DNA from: Amblyornis subalaris
Lineage: Eukaryota > Chordata > Aves > Passeriformes > Ptilonorhynchidae
DNA: 64,000 nucleotides
Direction of reading: 5' to 3'
Assembly (NCBI GenBank): GCA_018881555.1
Contig: JACAXG010000007.1
Location: 12,691,235 to 12,755,234, forward strand
Shown here: one piece after another, positions 1 through 12,610 of the stretch
Position numbering within the stretch: position 1 is the stretch's first letter
Layout of the letters: the number at the start of each line of letters is the position of its first letter
The notes under the pieces: model-generated
What the model saw: only the letters and a program-made list of their open reading frames with translations
Databases searched by the model: none
Told to the model about the DNA's origin: nothing
Made by a program: the position numbers and the translations under genes

Positions 1-3000
1 AATCTCTCAGGAAGGCCTACAGACACTCTTCAAATTACTCAGTACTGTTGTTTACAGCAGCTGCAGATGTATACACTTAAATCAGGATGTGTAATAAAGA
101 CAAGACTTAAAAGAGGGTAAAAAAAGAGAAGTCTTCCCAATATTTTATTCTTGTGTTTTAGAAACCTGTGAAAACAGCTTCAAATTATTTTATTTCGTAT
201 ATTGATGGTTTAAATTCATTGTCTGGGAATCTGCCAGCACAAGATCCAAAAGGGAAAGGTTTTGAGTTTTTCCATGGATGGGGAGTTCTCAGAAGAGCTG
301 TAAGAATTCAGACTACTGCATTCAGACCAGGTGCTGATGCGGATCTTAAGGGGATTGCCATATTTTGTAGCAAACATCCCCAACAGGATTCATCCCTTTG
401 CCTGATGGCAGCATTTTCCTTACAAGCTATAGCAGGGCATGTTCCATTGATGCTGGGAAGGATNTTTCAAAAGAAAAGGAGGCTTTTTCTATGCAGAGAC
501 TTTGATGAGGACTAGTCTTGCTGGTAGCACTGAATGTTCAGCCAAGCAGTTTGCTTGGTTTCAAACAACCTCTGAGCCTGGGAAGGGCTCACAGAGCAAA
601 GTTCTGGGTGTACTGCTGGCTACCAGTGCCACAACCTCCTGTCTCTGCAGTACTGGGCCATTGCTCTCTGCNCTAGAGCCTCATGGAGCGTGTGAACTTC
701 TTCATGTATTTCTTGTCTTTGACATACCTTATCAGAGCAAGAAAAGCTGAGAACTGCATGACCAGCCCCAGAGACAAACCCTGCCAAAACTGTGACCTTT
801 AAGGCTCCAGATTTACAGAAGCATTTAAATATTGCAGAGGAATTTTTGAATGTTTTTCTGAATAGCGTTTGCCTGAAGGAGCCTAGACATATTACTGTCC
901 CATCTTCCTCTTATGTTTCTGGAAACTGATCTGCATCTGATTTTCAAAGAGGCTGTTTTGGCTACTGACCCAGGAGTTCCAAATGCAACGCCCACAGAGG
1001 GCAGAGNGAATACATTTCCATGTGAGAACTCCTCACGAACCCCTTGCCTCACTATGTGATTACATTCATTCAGACACCAGGTTTGGTAGTCTCAGCCATC
1101 CTTCATCAGCTGCACTTTCCCTTGGTTTAAACCACTTTGGCAGGGACTGTTTCTATGTTTTTTAATAGCTGTTGAGGATAAGTTATTCAGGGTACACTGA
1201 ACTAGTGCAGTCTGCTTAGGATGTAATTCTTCAGTTTTTTAAAAATGACAAATTTCAGTCTGTNTAAATATTAGTGTTCTAACACAATTATCGGTAGTAG
1301 TAATGCTGATGATGTTCTCATGGCTCTCAAATACAGTACTTCAGATTAAAATTTGTGTACATAAATATTAGTGGGACACTTCCTGACTGAGAAACCTTAA
1401 TAGATTAGTACTAAATCCAGTCAAAGTACACGGGGCTGTGGACATGGACATATTTATATGTACATAAACAAATGTACAGCTGCATTACTGCATTTTACTA
1501 AATTGTGAGTTAATCCTACACCATAATCATAAACAAAACGTCCTTTTTGTACGTACCAGAAAAGCAAGGGCAGCATAAGAAACTTGTTTGTGGCCAAATG
1601 CTAGAAAACAGAATGAAATTATAAATTGCATTTTACAGTANGCACATGGTTTGCTATGGGTGAAATTAATCTAGTGCTGAGGAGCAGAAATACTTCTTTC
1701 CTGACAGGCTCTGCAGAAAGATTGGATATTATCACACACAATATGAAGACAGTACAAATAGTAACAGCACTCTAGAAATGCAAGTTTTACACCACTGATC
1801 TCAAGGCAGTTTTCACCCAACTGTTTTCTGTACTTNCCAGCTTCATATATCCAAGTGTTTTGTCAAAGCAGGTGGTGGTGGTGAATCCCTTGAAAAAGCA
1901 AGGAGAGGAGTGAAGTGAAGGTCAGTGGCAAAACCAGGCTGAGAATCACAGCCTTGTCCATAGACCCTTCTATTTCCATGAGCAGAGAACNCAATACATA
2001 ACCCATCCATTACCTTTTATTTTTTTTAGTAGAAGTGAGGCAACGGTGAGGCTTTACTGCATAGCCACTCTCTGATTCACAGTCTCACCATGCAAGAAAT
2101 ATATTTAGNCTTTGTAAATTTTACCTGCCATTTCCCTGCCCTCTCCTTTTTGCTGTTGTCCCCAGACCAGTGTAGGGCTCTACCATGTTCACGTCCAAAA
2201 GTTTACAGTTCTCACATAAACTTTGGTCATAGCTGGGGGACACAAACCATGTGTGTGTACCTCACTTGCCTTGGCCAAGTCTCATCAAGCCTTTGCTTTT
2301 GAGAACCCTTTTTTCCTGACTGGCACAGGACTATTCTGTGGTGCCAAGGGCATTTTAAGGCAGTGGCAAGCAATTAGAAATATTTCTTCTGAGTGCTTTC
2401 TCTTTTGTGTCTTGCACAAATAGTTTCCTTTATAAAGAAGCTACACTTTTTGATTTGATAGTCCAGACTGCTAAAAACTCTGTCTAGAGAGGTTTCTGCA
2501 TTGTTTGCAGCACTNTTGTTAAAGCCACACCAAATCCAACTGTCATTCAATGAATCACATAATTTTGAAATAGAACTTTTGTGCTATTTTGAAAGAAAAG
2601 CAAATGTCATGTAGGAGAAATTTTTGATTGAAAAAACTTANCAATTTAACCAAGTGTAAATAAAAATGGCAGAGCAAAAGCTTTGTTCCCAAAGCTCATA
2701 GATAAATCTGAGATAGAGAGGAAAAGAAAGACTAAGGTATAGCAAGGAAAGTAAAGTATCAGAAAACAAAATCTGTGCCAATTATGCTCAAAAGAAGCAA
2801 AAGTTCAGAGAGCAAACAGGAAAAAAATCGTGAAGAAACCGCACTGCTACAATAAGATATGATGAGACGGAACAAAATGACAAATAAAATCTGAAAATTA
2901 AAAACATTTTTTTTTGTTATCAGCAATAGATGATGGATTTTTACTGGTTTCTCTGGGATAAAAAAAAGAAATGAAAAATCTTAATTTTTCATTAAAAGGA

Positions 3001-3374
3001 TGTATCTTTAGAAAATAAATATGTCCTCTAAGTAAATGCAACCAGCTCTAGTTCTTTCCTGCATTCTTTAATACAAATATTGTGAAGATGAGAAAAACAC
3101 ATTGATCTTTGTGTTTTCTCCATTTGGCCAAAGTTTCCAGTTCATAAAACTGGGCAGCAATTGACCATCGCTGAACAGGCATGAACATTTGGTGGCACAA
3201 CCAGAGGTGCCTCCCACCCAACAATCGTCCTTCAGACAGGGAGTAAAGACTAATTTCTGGCAAAATTAGTCGTATTGTCTCATGCGGGACCATCTCTTGA
3301 TTTTGGAGGACTTCATGTTACATGCCAAAGCCTTTTCCAAACCAAGGTCAGTTCTGTGTCCCACTCATACCTAC
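1..3374 (-). other. TECRL: Intron after TECRL exon 8 (partial)
   Basis: This is AT-rich non-coding sequence that runs off the left edge. I looked on the minus strand for the next TECRL segments (a NHFIN-like segment, a NYNPFTW-like segment and a CPNYTYE-like segment) and saw none. Short open frames here have no splice signals or homology that I recognise. No clear interspersed repeat was identified. Confidence 0.7.
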
Positions 3375-3447
3375 ATGGTGGCGTGTACCGCGGGTGGTTG
3401 ATGTAGTAGGCGATCCAGGAGGTGAACCCCCAGTAAAAGGCACAGCC
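3375..3447 (-). CDS. TECRL: TECRL coding exon 8 (inferred number), last exon seen in the window
   Basis: This 73-nt exon has 24 codons and one further base. It encodes [16 protein letters not shown] followed by NHPRYTPP, matching the TECR/TECRL signature [21 protein letters not shown] in two parts. [13 protein letters not shown] is a predicted membrane segment. The acceptor on the minus strand is TGTTCCAG before GGC. The donor is uncertain. CCAT|GTAGGT at 3375/3374 keeps the single T expected for the Ser codon of human TPPSFG. TAG|GTATGAG four bases later (exon end 3371) is closer to the general donor consensus. The Leu of HPLYTPP is Arg (CGG at 3388-3390). The remaining exons, including the C-terminal reductase region of about 120 residues, were not found to the left and are probably outside the window. 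Confidence 0.93.
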
Positions 3448-4553
3448 CTGGAACAGACAGATAATTTTTTTGAAAGGGCAATAAGGAAGTACAAACTGTA
3501 ACTTTACAAATATAAATTCTGCTAAGTGCAAAACCCANGTGACCATTGAAAGTCTTTGCCGTTGCTTTGTGAGGCTCAGAATGCATATCTTTCTAAGGGG
3601 CTATGAAGCCAGTAAAAAACCCAAAAACGGGGACATGGTGTAGACTCTTTTTATTGTGCTGGATGTGTTTTATGCCTATTGTAGGAATTGCTGCTTGTTT
3701 TCTCCTTCTTTGATTCTACAGCTGCAGAGCACATTTCTCTGATTTGTACCATTAAAAGTCTAGGGCTGGTTAACACAGCTGAGCTGTTACTGTACCTGGT
3801 ATTCAGCATTTCCAAGCAAGACAGAACAAGACAAACAGAATGCTAAACCAGACAAAACAAGAAAGAGTAAAAGTGAAACCCCTCTATCCTGGCCATATGT
3901 TTATCTCCTTCACTAAATTCCTAAATGTATTCCAAAATGTTTAAAGGCAGGGTCTTTACATTACACTGAATGGGGTGGACGGGTGACACAACATGACCGA
4001 GGTAGAGTACATGAAATAAAAGAAAAGAGAGCCTATGAGTAATGACACACAGCTGAAATTCAGGAGGATTTGTGAGACAGAAGACCAGGCCAGCTCAGTA
4101 TCTTCCTACCTGAGGCCTCCACCTACAGAGGCAGAATTTTTTTTGCTCTACTTGTAATTTGATTTTCACTTCCTAATGCACGGCTTGTCTCTTGCTCTGT
4201 ATTTATGTTGCACCAAGGAAGCAGTGTATGACTTCTGTCAACACTGCTAGATGCTGCAGCAGCAGGTTTCATCACAAAATAGCATTCAGTCTGAAAAATA
4301 TCCTGGACATGACAATCAGCCCCTTGGGTGGATGAGTCAAAGTGGACATTTACACGCAGGAGCTAAAATGGACATAGATTTCAATTTATGTCCTTGGGGA
4401 CATGGCCCTAAAATCCTTCCTATATCTGTATTTTCACTAAAAATAATTCCTGGAGCTACAAAATAAATTAATTTTTATTTCCCTATCTTCTTCCAAGGAC
4501 TGCTTTGATATGAGGATATTCTCTCTTACACAAAGTGATAAACATATTGTCAC
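3448..4553 (-). other. TECRL: TECRL intron between exons 7 and 8 (1.1 kb)
   Basis: The boundaries are set by donor GTGACA at its 5' end (upper coordinate) and TGTTCCAG at its 3' end, read on the minus strand. It is unremarkable AT-rich sequence with one ambiguous base at 3539. No repeat or RNA gene was recognised. Confidence 0.88.
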
Positions 4554-4659
4554 CTTTATCATATTTTTCAGAGGAGTGTGCCCTTCCGAAAACTTGTGAA
4601 CAAATAACGTCTCCAGAAGATGTCTGATGTAGTGTAAACAGTGACAGAAGCAAGCCAAG
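4554..4659 (-). CDS. TECRL: TECRL coding exon 7 (inferred number), conserved membrane region
   Basis: This 106-nt exon has one base completing His and 35 codons, including [19 protein letters not shown] and HTPLKNMIK. This is the most diagnostic segment. TECRL reads HLACFCHCIHYIRYLLETL, whereas TECR reads HLACICHSFHYIKRLLETL, so this is the -like paralogue. The family places this segment within the steroid 5-alpha-reductase-type membrane fold. The minus-strand acceptor follows a 12-nt T run and CCCTTCCAG. The donor is AAAG|GTGACA, ending on a codon boundary. The Arg codon AGA at 4623-4625 aligns with human Arg196, whose change to Gln is, as I recall, linked to a catecholaminergic ventricular tachycardia. 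The residue is conserved here. Confidence 0.97.
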
Positions 4660-6701
4660 CTGGAAGGGAAAAAAAAAAAAGGAAATTAAGGTAAGTGAAA
4701 GATTGCTTTTATTACTTCACAGTTAATGTCATGAAAGGAATAAGAACTAATATTCCAAAACTGCAGTCACATTGAAATTGTGGGATTTAAGATATTGTCT
4801 TAATTGAAGCATCTGGAACCAAAGATTAATGGAATCGTTTTCAGCGTTATACAAAGTTGCTTGCATTTTGCAGGGAAGCAACTTATTTTTACTAGCCTTG
4901 AAATAAAAAGAGCTCCTCGAGCTCTGAATGTGATGCATAGTCCTGACAAGACATTTAGACAGGACAGCTGTGTATACAACCAGGCATCTGACGCGCTTCT
5001 CCAAAAGACTTCTCCCACGTTTTAAGGCCACCTTAATGCTCCTGTAGGATGTGTCTGACATTTAAAAACGTTCTGAATATCTTCTGAACGGTTTCCTTGT
5101 CCTTTGCCAACTGAAGTAGCTGCATGGAGGTAGTTTCTATTTCATTTCCTTGTGGACACAAAATGAGATTTTGTCGCTAAGTTAATGCATTCTGATGGCT
5201 TTTTTGTTGCCTGTTATAAAGGAATGAGGTAATTGTGGTAGAAATTATTATATTGATTCTCTTTTGAGGAAGATTATGAAACAATAACAGGCATTGCTGA
5301 TTTGCTTCCCAGAATGAGTTGCAGCTCATAGTGATTGAGTTTCAGAAACAAATGTCAGGAGTGATTCCTGGTGGCATTTTATGTTGGTTACATTTACCGT
5401 ACTACCATAGCCTGTCTTGCTGCAAACCTATTATAAGACATAAATGAAAAGTGGTTTTCAGCATGTGAAATCTCAAATAATTTTATTATGCATCGTGTAT
5501 GGTGGCTAAAGTCAAAGATTAAACAATTTCGAAGTAATTAAACCAGAAAGAGTTGAGCTAAGAAAATTTCAAACAATTAATGACTTATCCAAAGCCTGGA
5601 GCAAACTTCCAGCTTTGCTGGAAATTTTAAAATTAATTTGGCTTAGGATGGGGACCTCAGATGAACCCGTTAAGGAGTGGTCACTGGAAGGATTCTGCAC
5701 ACCCCTTGGCCACATAAAAGAAGGTAAAGGTATTGCTGGTTCTTCTCTGCTACCAGCAACTCTCTGCTTTTAAGCATATGTGCAAGAGAAGGAAGACAAG
5801 CATCTTGCAGCTCTGGATTTGAATTCAATTATTCTGTGTTCTCATTCTCAGCTCTACTAACTCCCTTAATGTCTCTCCAAGTGCCTGTTCCTCCATCTGT
5901 AAATGGTACTATCACTCACTGTGTTTGTCTGCTGTATGCAGTTCCCTTCATTCTGCAATCACAGTGCAGAACAAGTGCTGTGGGACAGCTGTACAGTCCC
6001 TTGAGCCTCCTATTTCCCTGTGTGCCCTCCCACAAGTGGTCCAAGTTATGCAGGTGACAGGCTTTCCTTGGTCACATTTCACCCTTCTGCCAGGCACTAA
6101 TCACCCAGATTGGCAACAATCACACTGTAGGAAAGTTCCTGAAGTGTGAAAGTTCCCAGTCTGCCTGGTGAATTAAACCACCATCCTGCGGAGATGCTTA
6201 TTTTGAGTTTCTTGACCTGATTCAAGACATGAACACCTGTTGAATTTCCTCCTTGTTCTCAGGTGGGAGCTGGTGAGGGGGTGGTTATCTTCTCTGCTGG
6301 AAGATGATGCTATTTATCTCAAGAGCAGGCATGTGCTATAAAGAGACTGGGAGTGGGGCACCTGAAGTCTTGTCCTCTCTTCTCTGTCAAGAGTGACTTT
6401 GGGTTGTTACCCACTGTGTTTATTATTTCACCTGCTGTTCAGGCTTTATGCCAGATTTTTTGGGGAAAATACTGTATCTCTCTTGCTGACCACGTGCAGT
6501 GACCATTGCAACTGGGATCCCGTTTTTGGTCAGGCTTATGGGTGCTGCTAAAATGCCAGACCGGCACTGGTAAGAACTGAATCTGAAAACCAGGCAGGCA
6601 GCCTCACACCCCTGTAACCTCCTCAGCCCTGGAAATGCAATCATCTCCATCCCTCTGGCTGCTCGCTCTCCAGGAAAATAGTTCGCACAAGTGTCACTTA
6701 C
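4660..6701 (-). other. TECRL: TECRL intron between exons 6 and 7 (2.0 kb)
   Basis: It starts with GTAAGTG and ends with a 12-base T run and CCCTTCCAG, on the minus strand. It contains a MIR-like fragment at 5850-5915. Nothing else was recognised. Confidence 0.88.
5850..5915 (-). repeat. Ancient MIR-like fragment, reverse orientation
   Basis: On the plus strand CTCCCTTAATGTCTCTCCAA, GTGCCTGTTCCTCCATCTGT, AAATGG corresponds to the reverse complement of the MIR core (CACTTAACCTCTCTGTGCCT, CAGTTTCCTCATCTGTAAAATGG). It lies in the 2.0-kb TECRL intron. Confidence 0.5.
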
Positions 6702-6817
6702 TGAACCACTGGGTGGCGGAAGTTCTTCCTGCTTTCCGCTTGATCATAAATAGTCGAGAGGCGAATGTAAAAGAGCAGATATATTAGGAGAGGCCCAGTG
6801 TATTCTGTTAGAAAAAA
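6702..6817 (-). CDS. TECRL: TECRL coding exon 6 (inferred number), first transmembrane segment
   Basis: This 116-nt exon has 38 codons plus CA. The translation begins [17 protein letters not shown] and ends NFRHPVV, followed by a split His codon. It matches the start of the membrane domain of TECRL and TECR (VFLAEYTGPL or VFLTEYAGPL). [13 protein letters not shown] is the clear hydrophobic segment. The following loop [12 protein letters not shown] differs most from the mammalian protein. The acceptor chosen is TTTCTAG before TTTTTTCTAACAG, because FFLTE is needed for homology and frame. A second CAG 13 nt further in looks like an excellent acceptor but would shift the frame. The donor on the minus strand is TTCA|GTAAGTG. 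The trailing CA joins C of the next exon to restore HPVVH. Confidence 0.95.
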
Positions 6818-9750
6818 CTAGAAATGAAAAATAAAACAGCTGCGTCAGAGTAGAAAATTTTATCAGGATAGGTGTGGGAAAAAGAAATACCCTTATCCAC
6901 AGCCCCTTTTCATCCTTCAAATGACTTTTGGCTTCATTTTGAGGACTTAAATGACACACTGGGGGTTTTTTTCTGTAGTTTCTTTAGCCAATGAGTAAAA
7001 TCCATCTAGGAAATGAGATATAGGTTTCTGTGCAGAACATTAACCCAGTTAGGAATGCTTCATGGAAGATGGTCAAAATCACAGTTACCTCCTCTTTGCA
7101 CTTTTGGCTGTGCCATCAGATGCCTATTTGGAATCTAAATAACACTGAAAACCGGGGCCAAGAAACTGAAGGCAGCTTGCCTTTGCCAGTGTATTTTGCA
7201 GTTAAGTGGTACATCAGCTAAAAGCCAACCAAGCATGACGGAAACAAACGTAGCTTTGAATCCTGGTTGCTAGCAGAGTCATCTGGAAGGGAGGTTATCA
7301 TTGCTTGAAATTTGGTGGTGGGTGGAAGAGCAGGACCAGCCTGCCTGGTGCATGGTGCTTTGGGCCTTTGTTTAGTGACTGAGTGGTGCTCCTCCCTCTG
7401 CAGGCACCAGCAGAGACAGCCTGTGGTGGCCAGACTGGATGAGTGAGTTACCCTGTTGTAACAAAAAAAGAGCAGGAAGGAAAATCACTTCATCTCCCCA
7501 CTGTCACCCCTGCTAGCCACAGAGAGCTGAGACGAGGGGCAGGGAGAGAAGGCAGAGTCATAGAAATGCCACGAGCCACCCTCAGTTTTAAGTTGTGACT
7601 TTGATTTGGTACAGGCTGTACTGCTGTTTGTTGGGTAACACTCTTAAGCCACACAGAGCCAGAACAACTAAAACAACATTAGAGTGATGTGAGGTCTAAT
7701 TTCATCATCTGTCCCTACTGGAATGAATCTCAGAACAAAATGGAAGTGGTGCAGTCCTGCACATTTACAAGGACTGGCAAATTGTAACTCAAGTGCACAG
7801 TATTGCTTAAGGGATAAAAATTTGTAACTAATGGGCCATTTGGTCTTAAGGTGGATATTCTCACTGCTATAGAATTGTTATGGATAAATACCTGTGGCTT
7901 AAGGAAGCAACACTGAGTTTAGACTACCTTTCTCAAAACCAGTATTTGGCTCCCCAGCAGGCTGTTCTTCTAATCATTCTTCAGAAAAGTATAGAAAGAA
8001 AAAGGTTTTCCTACAGAAATATCCCACAATTAGGTTCCCTTTTCCTCTGTTACAGGGGGAAAATCTTTGAAATTTTATGCTTTCATAGCAGTACAGTCTC
8101 CAAAAGTAACAACAGACTTAAGTGTTCTCAGCCAGGGGATTGTCAAATTCCCTTTTGTTCCAAGTGGCATCATGACTTTCATGCTCCATTTAGACTCTGC
8201 ATGATCCCAAGAGCTGGTGTGTGTGTGCGTCTGTGTGTGTGTAAAAATATTTAATCTTGGAGTCTAAGAGCACACATTGTTGTGGAATACCCCACAGCCA
8301 TGAGAATTTTGTCCTAGTAGCAGTTGCATGGTCTATTCCTAACTGTGAGCCCACTGTGTTCAGCACTCTGCAAACACTGTAAGAAACAGCCTCTGCTGTT
8401 TAAACCTAACACACTAAATGTAGACAATGGTGGTATAGGGGACAGAGGTGCAGATAACATNGTCTGGGCAGGTCAGGGTAAGAGCCTAGAATGGGCTGCT
8501 TTCTTCAGTGCAGCTTTTTCTCTCAGCCATGAGTTGTGCCACAAAATACATCGGTAACTGCCAGCTTTCGACATCTGTTTGGCACAAGCACATCACAAAG
8601 CTGCCAGAAAGGCTCTGGCAGGACTTAGCATCAAGTTGTGCTTACTTGTCACTTCACCAAGTGTTCCCCCTTACTCACTGTCTGATTTCAGATGCTGAAA
8701 GGACAAAGAGAGTTTCAAGATTTAGGAAAAAATTCCAGACCCTCTTTAACAGCCAAAGCTCCCAGACACATGATACCCGAATCCCTGTGACAGGGTTTGA
8801 TGTAGGAGCGGGGGATGCAGAGCCTCCCATTAGCGCAATTCAGAGAAGCAGCTGAGGACAGCAGCTCTTGTGTTGGGATTTGTGGAGAGGAGCAGCATCA
8901 GCATGCCCAGGGTGCTTCACAGGCTGGGGACAGGGTGCAGTCTTGTCTGTGTGTCAGTCACATCCGACAAAAAGTGTTAATCACCCATGTTAGGGCAGCT
9001 GGTCCAGGGTCAGCCGTGAGATTTGCAATCAAACTGGGACTGTCTGGCAGGCAGGGCTGTGTTTGCCTTTGTCATAACTGTGTCACACTGCTAGGACATA
9101 GCTGAGATCAGTAACATTCTGTTTTAGAGGATGAGGTTCAATTTGCTGTAGTAGTTTTTGATGTATTTCAGTTTAGTATAGTTTAGCTTAGTTTGGGTGA
9201 GTTTCAGATGGTTTCCTTCTGTTGCATCTCCCATGCTGCGACTGCTGCTCTCGTTCTCTGGCCCACTGATTTTAAATTGGTCAGAAATGAAAAATGAGTT
9301 CCAGAGGGACAGAGGGACTGCTAAAAATTCCCATGAGTTCAAGCAGGTGAAAGGGAAAGTAGTCTTAAATTAACACAACATTACAATTATCATTTCTACC
9401 CACTGGCAGTCAAGGGCGAGCACCATTCTTTTGCTATTGATTCTCAATGATTATATGCAATTAAGCCCACCTGGTATCTTCATACTCATCCTATAGCTGA
9501 GTAATTGCCGAGCTTGGGGAGCTTTTAGTTATGTCAAGGATCAGTTCAACCCATCATTTTTATAGGTGCTCAAAATTACTAATTCCTGCTGGCATATTCT
9601 GCAAAAATAGTAATCACATTTTAAACAAAAGCCTGAAAATAATAACACTGTAGCTTTTTGTTTCTGAAAAAGAGAAATACCATTTCATAAAAAAAAAACC
9701 CAAAAAAGTGATCTTTTAAAACATGGAGCAGATTTATCCTTAGAAAATGT

Positions 9751-9767
9751 AAAAAAAAAAAAAAAAA
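9751..9767. repeat. A homopolymer (17 A)
   Basis: This is an uninterrupted A run in the 12-kb intron, in a locally A-rich stretch. Confidence 0.9.
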
Positions 9768-10433
9768 TTAAAAATCCAATATTTAGAAGAAAATTACTCT
9801 TTTTTTGCCATCTTGTGGTCCTGCCTAGATTATTTTGATGTATTTGGTGCAACCAAATATGGCAGTCCATAATAAACACAAAGATCTTTTCCTGGAGGGG
9901 CAGTATGTCTCTATAACAATGAGCATAACTCAATAGTTTTTAACTGTTGAGCTCCTTATTAACTCCCTGAAGAGAGAAAACAGGAGATTGCCTCTTTTTT
10001 CCACATCTGTATGCTCTACTTCATATCTTGCACAGTGTCCAGTTCTCTTACCTTACTTCTCTCCAGTGTCTGGCATTATAGACTTTATATACATCTTATT
10101 CTCAGCAGCATGGAGAAAATGCTTTTAAATGAAAATATTCTTAAATCAAAACTCTCCCCAGCATGACCTCTATACAGGGCGCTAAACTCAAGCTTCTTTA
10201 ACCATCTCAGTTATCAAGTCCTCAGGGATCTGATTCAGTAACACCTAAACTGAAAATATCTACCACATAAACAACAAAACTGAGATCTGAAACATGTCAA
10301 AAGAGAGCTGAGGTAGGAGTTTCCATTATTCAAGAGATGATGGGAAGAATGGTAAAACAACACAGGATAGCTAATCTGCAAACCAACAAGGCATCTCATC
10401 TTGCATAAGACAGACTGTACCTGCTTCTTTTAT

Positions 10434-10476
10434 CTCAGTTCAGCTCGTCATGCCAGGAACACCTTGCTGAACTGAG
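10434..10476. repeat. Inverted repeat, 11-bp arms, 21-nt loop
   Basis: CTCAGTTCAGC at 10434-10444 is the exact reverse complement of GCTGAACTGAG at 10466-10476. A match of this size could arise by chance in 64 kb. Confidence 0.7.
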
Positions 10477-12199
10477 TAACAGCCAGGTCAGGAATTAAAA
10501 TCCCAGACCTCATGAGGCAGAGGGTATATTTAGGGAGGTATGAACGCAGTGGAGGTGAAAGGAGTTCTTTAAATTTATTGGAGGGATTTTCTGTCTGGTA
10601 GGGGCAGCTGACATGGTGCCTGACATTGGCCCAACGAGGCTGCTAAAGGGAACTGAAAGGATTTTGATGTGAGTTAATAGTACCATGAGTACTGGTCACG
10701 AAAAGGCAGAACGGGACAAAAGGAAGCTGTAAACAGAAGCTGGGAGTCTGAAAAAAGTCCAACTGAGTCTAAATAANTGAACAGCCTATATATTAGTGTC
10801 TTCACACGAGGACATCAGCTAATTCCTTTCTGTAATGTTTATGACATGCCCTTTCTGTAATATCACACAACACACCCTATCTTGTTGCCTTTTGGCATAG
10901 TCTCACATTATCTCATTTATGACAAGCAGCAGAGCTGGGGAAAAGCCATACAGCCTCTTCCAGAGTGATCCCTGCCTGCAGCTCTTTCCATGCCATGTAG
11001 GGGCAGTTTCCTGGTTCATAGGTGCTGGCTGTGATGTTTTCTCTTCCACAGCCCACAGTATGTCTGGGTTGAAGCAGAGAGCATGGGATGAGGACAGTAG
11101 CTGCAGGTAGGACAATGACTTTGGGTCTCTNTCTGTAGCTCTCAGCACGACAAGAGATACAAAACAGCTCGAGCGTGCCCTGGGTAACTCTGATGGAAAA
11201 GCAGCTGCAGTATATAAATTACCTAATGGACAGGGCCTAGTTTCTCTGATAAATGTGAGATAAAGGCACTGTTTGCAGGTCTGAGCCAAGGTCAGACTGA
11301 GACGGTACATACTGCACAAAGAGGAGGATCTACTGATCTCAGACAGACAGATCATTGCTGTGTGTGAGTGTACAGAGCACAGCTGGGATTTCAGAAAAAC
11401 CCAAGAGAAACAGGCAGTTAAATCCCCCCAAGTCCCCAGATCACATTAAACTTAGCATCTAACTACCTTAGGCTCCTTTTACAATCCCAGCTCTAAGTGC
11501 TCTTGAGCTAATGATCATTAAGAAACATTATTAATTTCTAGGCTAATTTCTATTTCATATACTTTGTTACCTCATTAAAGGCCATACAGTTACCTGGGGA
11601 TGATAATGGCATAATTTTAGCACCATCGCTAAGTCTTCACCTTTGCAAAAGTTTTGTATTTTCATGTTTGCAAAAATCCACAGCAGCAGCAATTTTGTAC
11701 CAGGTAATACAATTCTTAAGGGCTGCTTGAATATTCAATTATTTTTTTGTTCCAGTTCTCACAGAACTGCCTGATCCATTCTACAAAACTTAAATAGTGC
11801 AAGCAAGGGCACCTGAAACTTCCTTTGTCTGGGCAAATTTTGNGGTGACTCTGTGACTATGAGTATTGCAGGCTGCAGCTCAATTTTTACTGCAAATACT
11901 GGAGACACAGATGGATTTGCTGTAGGATTTTATAGGCAAATTGAAACTGACTCAGGCCAGTTTTAGGAGTTGGGGAGTGACCAGTGATGGACGCTGTTTG
12001 TCCCTGAGCCATGNTCTGTGGAATAAGGGAGGTGAAATCCCAGCTTCCCCGGGTCTCTTCTCCTAAGACAGAGCTGTCTGAAACCTTGGCATCAGACCGC
12101 TTCACACTACAGTCAAAATTAATCCCTGAGACCACAAGCCATTTCATGTTTCTTACTCAAAATGGAAAATTATTGCAAGTTAACAAATGTTATCCTTAT

Positions 12200-12227
12200 G
12201 CACACACACACACACACATATATATAT
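12200..12227. repeat. Microsatellite (CA)9 followed by (TA)n
   Basis: Nine CA units are followed directly by about four TA units. This is a simple compound dinucleotide repeat in the 12-kb TECRL intron. Confidence 0.95.
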
Positions 12228-12454
12228 GTTGTATATGTTTGTACCAATACATATTCAGTGAAGCACTCAGGTTCAGTTTGTAACCAAACACCGATGTGAG
12301 TTCAGATTTGCTGCCAAATCTTTACAGGGCTTTGACAGCATTTTGAATTCTGCCACATAACGTGCATCATTTTAAAATGTATAGTTATCCTCTGTTATGT
12401 AGATACGTAAATAAAATAGTGCTTTTTAACACCTGGCTATTATAAATAACCTCA

Positions 12455-12610
12455 TTTAGCTCTTCAGAGTGCTTTTCATCCAGAAACCTCAAAGCACTTT
12501 GCAAATGGGAAAATACTGTTGCTTCCTTGCCAATACTTTGGAAACTGAAATACAAAGAAATACTGTGACTTGTCAAGGGCATCAGACAAAGCTGGACAAA
12601 GGATGACAAA
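12455..12610 (+). repeat. Ancient MIR-like SINE/LINE-tail fragment
   Basis: AAAGCACTTTGCAAATGGGA, then GGAAACTGAAATACAAAGAA, then CTGTGACTTGTCAAGGGCAT resemble the old amniote repeat pattern (AAAGCACTTTACAAA...GGAAACTGAGGCACAGAG...GTGACTTGCCCAAGGTCA). It is strongly diverged, so the family assignment is tentative. Confidence 0.5.

Noticed and set aside
1..3374. Search for the downstream TECRL exons (reductase domain) at the left edge
   Set aside because: No segment matching the conserved downstream motifs with splice sites was visible, so none is reported.
4914..4930. Short palindrome AGAGCTC-CTC-GAGCTCT
   Set aside because: Seven-base arms are expected by chance in a window of this size.
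10903..11355. 150-codon minus-strand open frame
   Set aside because: It has no recognisable domain, contains an ambiguous base, and lies within the 12-kb intron without splice-site or homology support.
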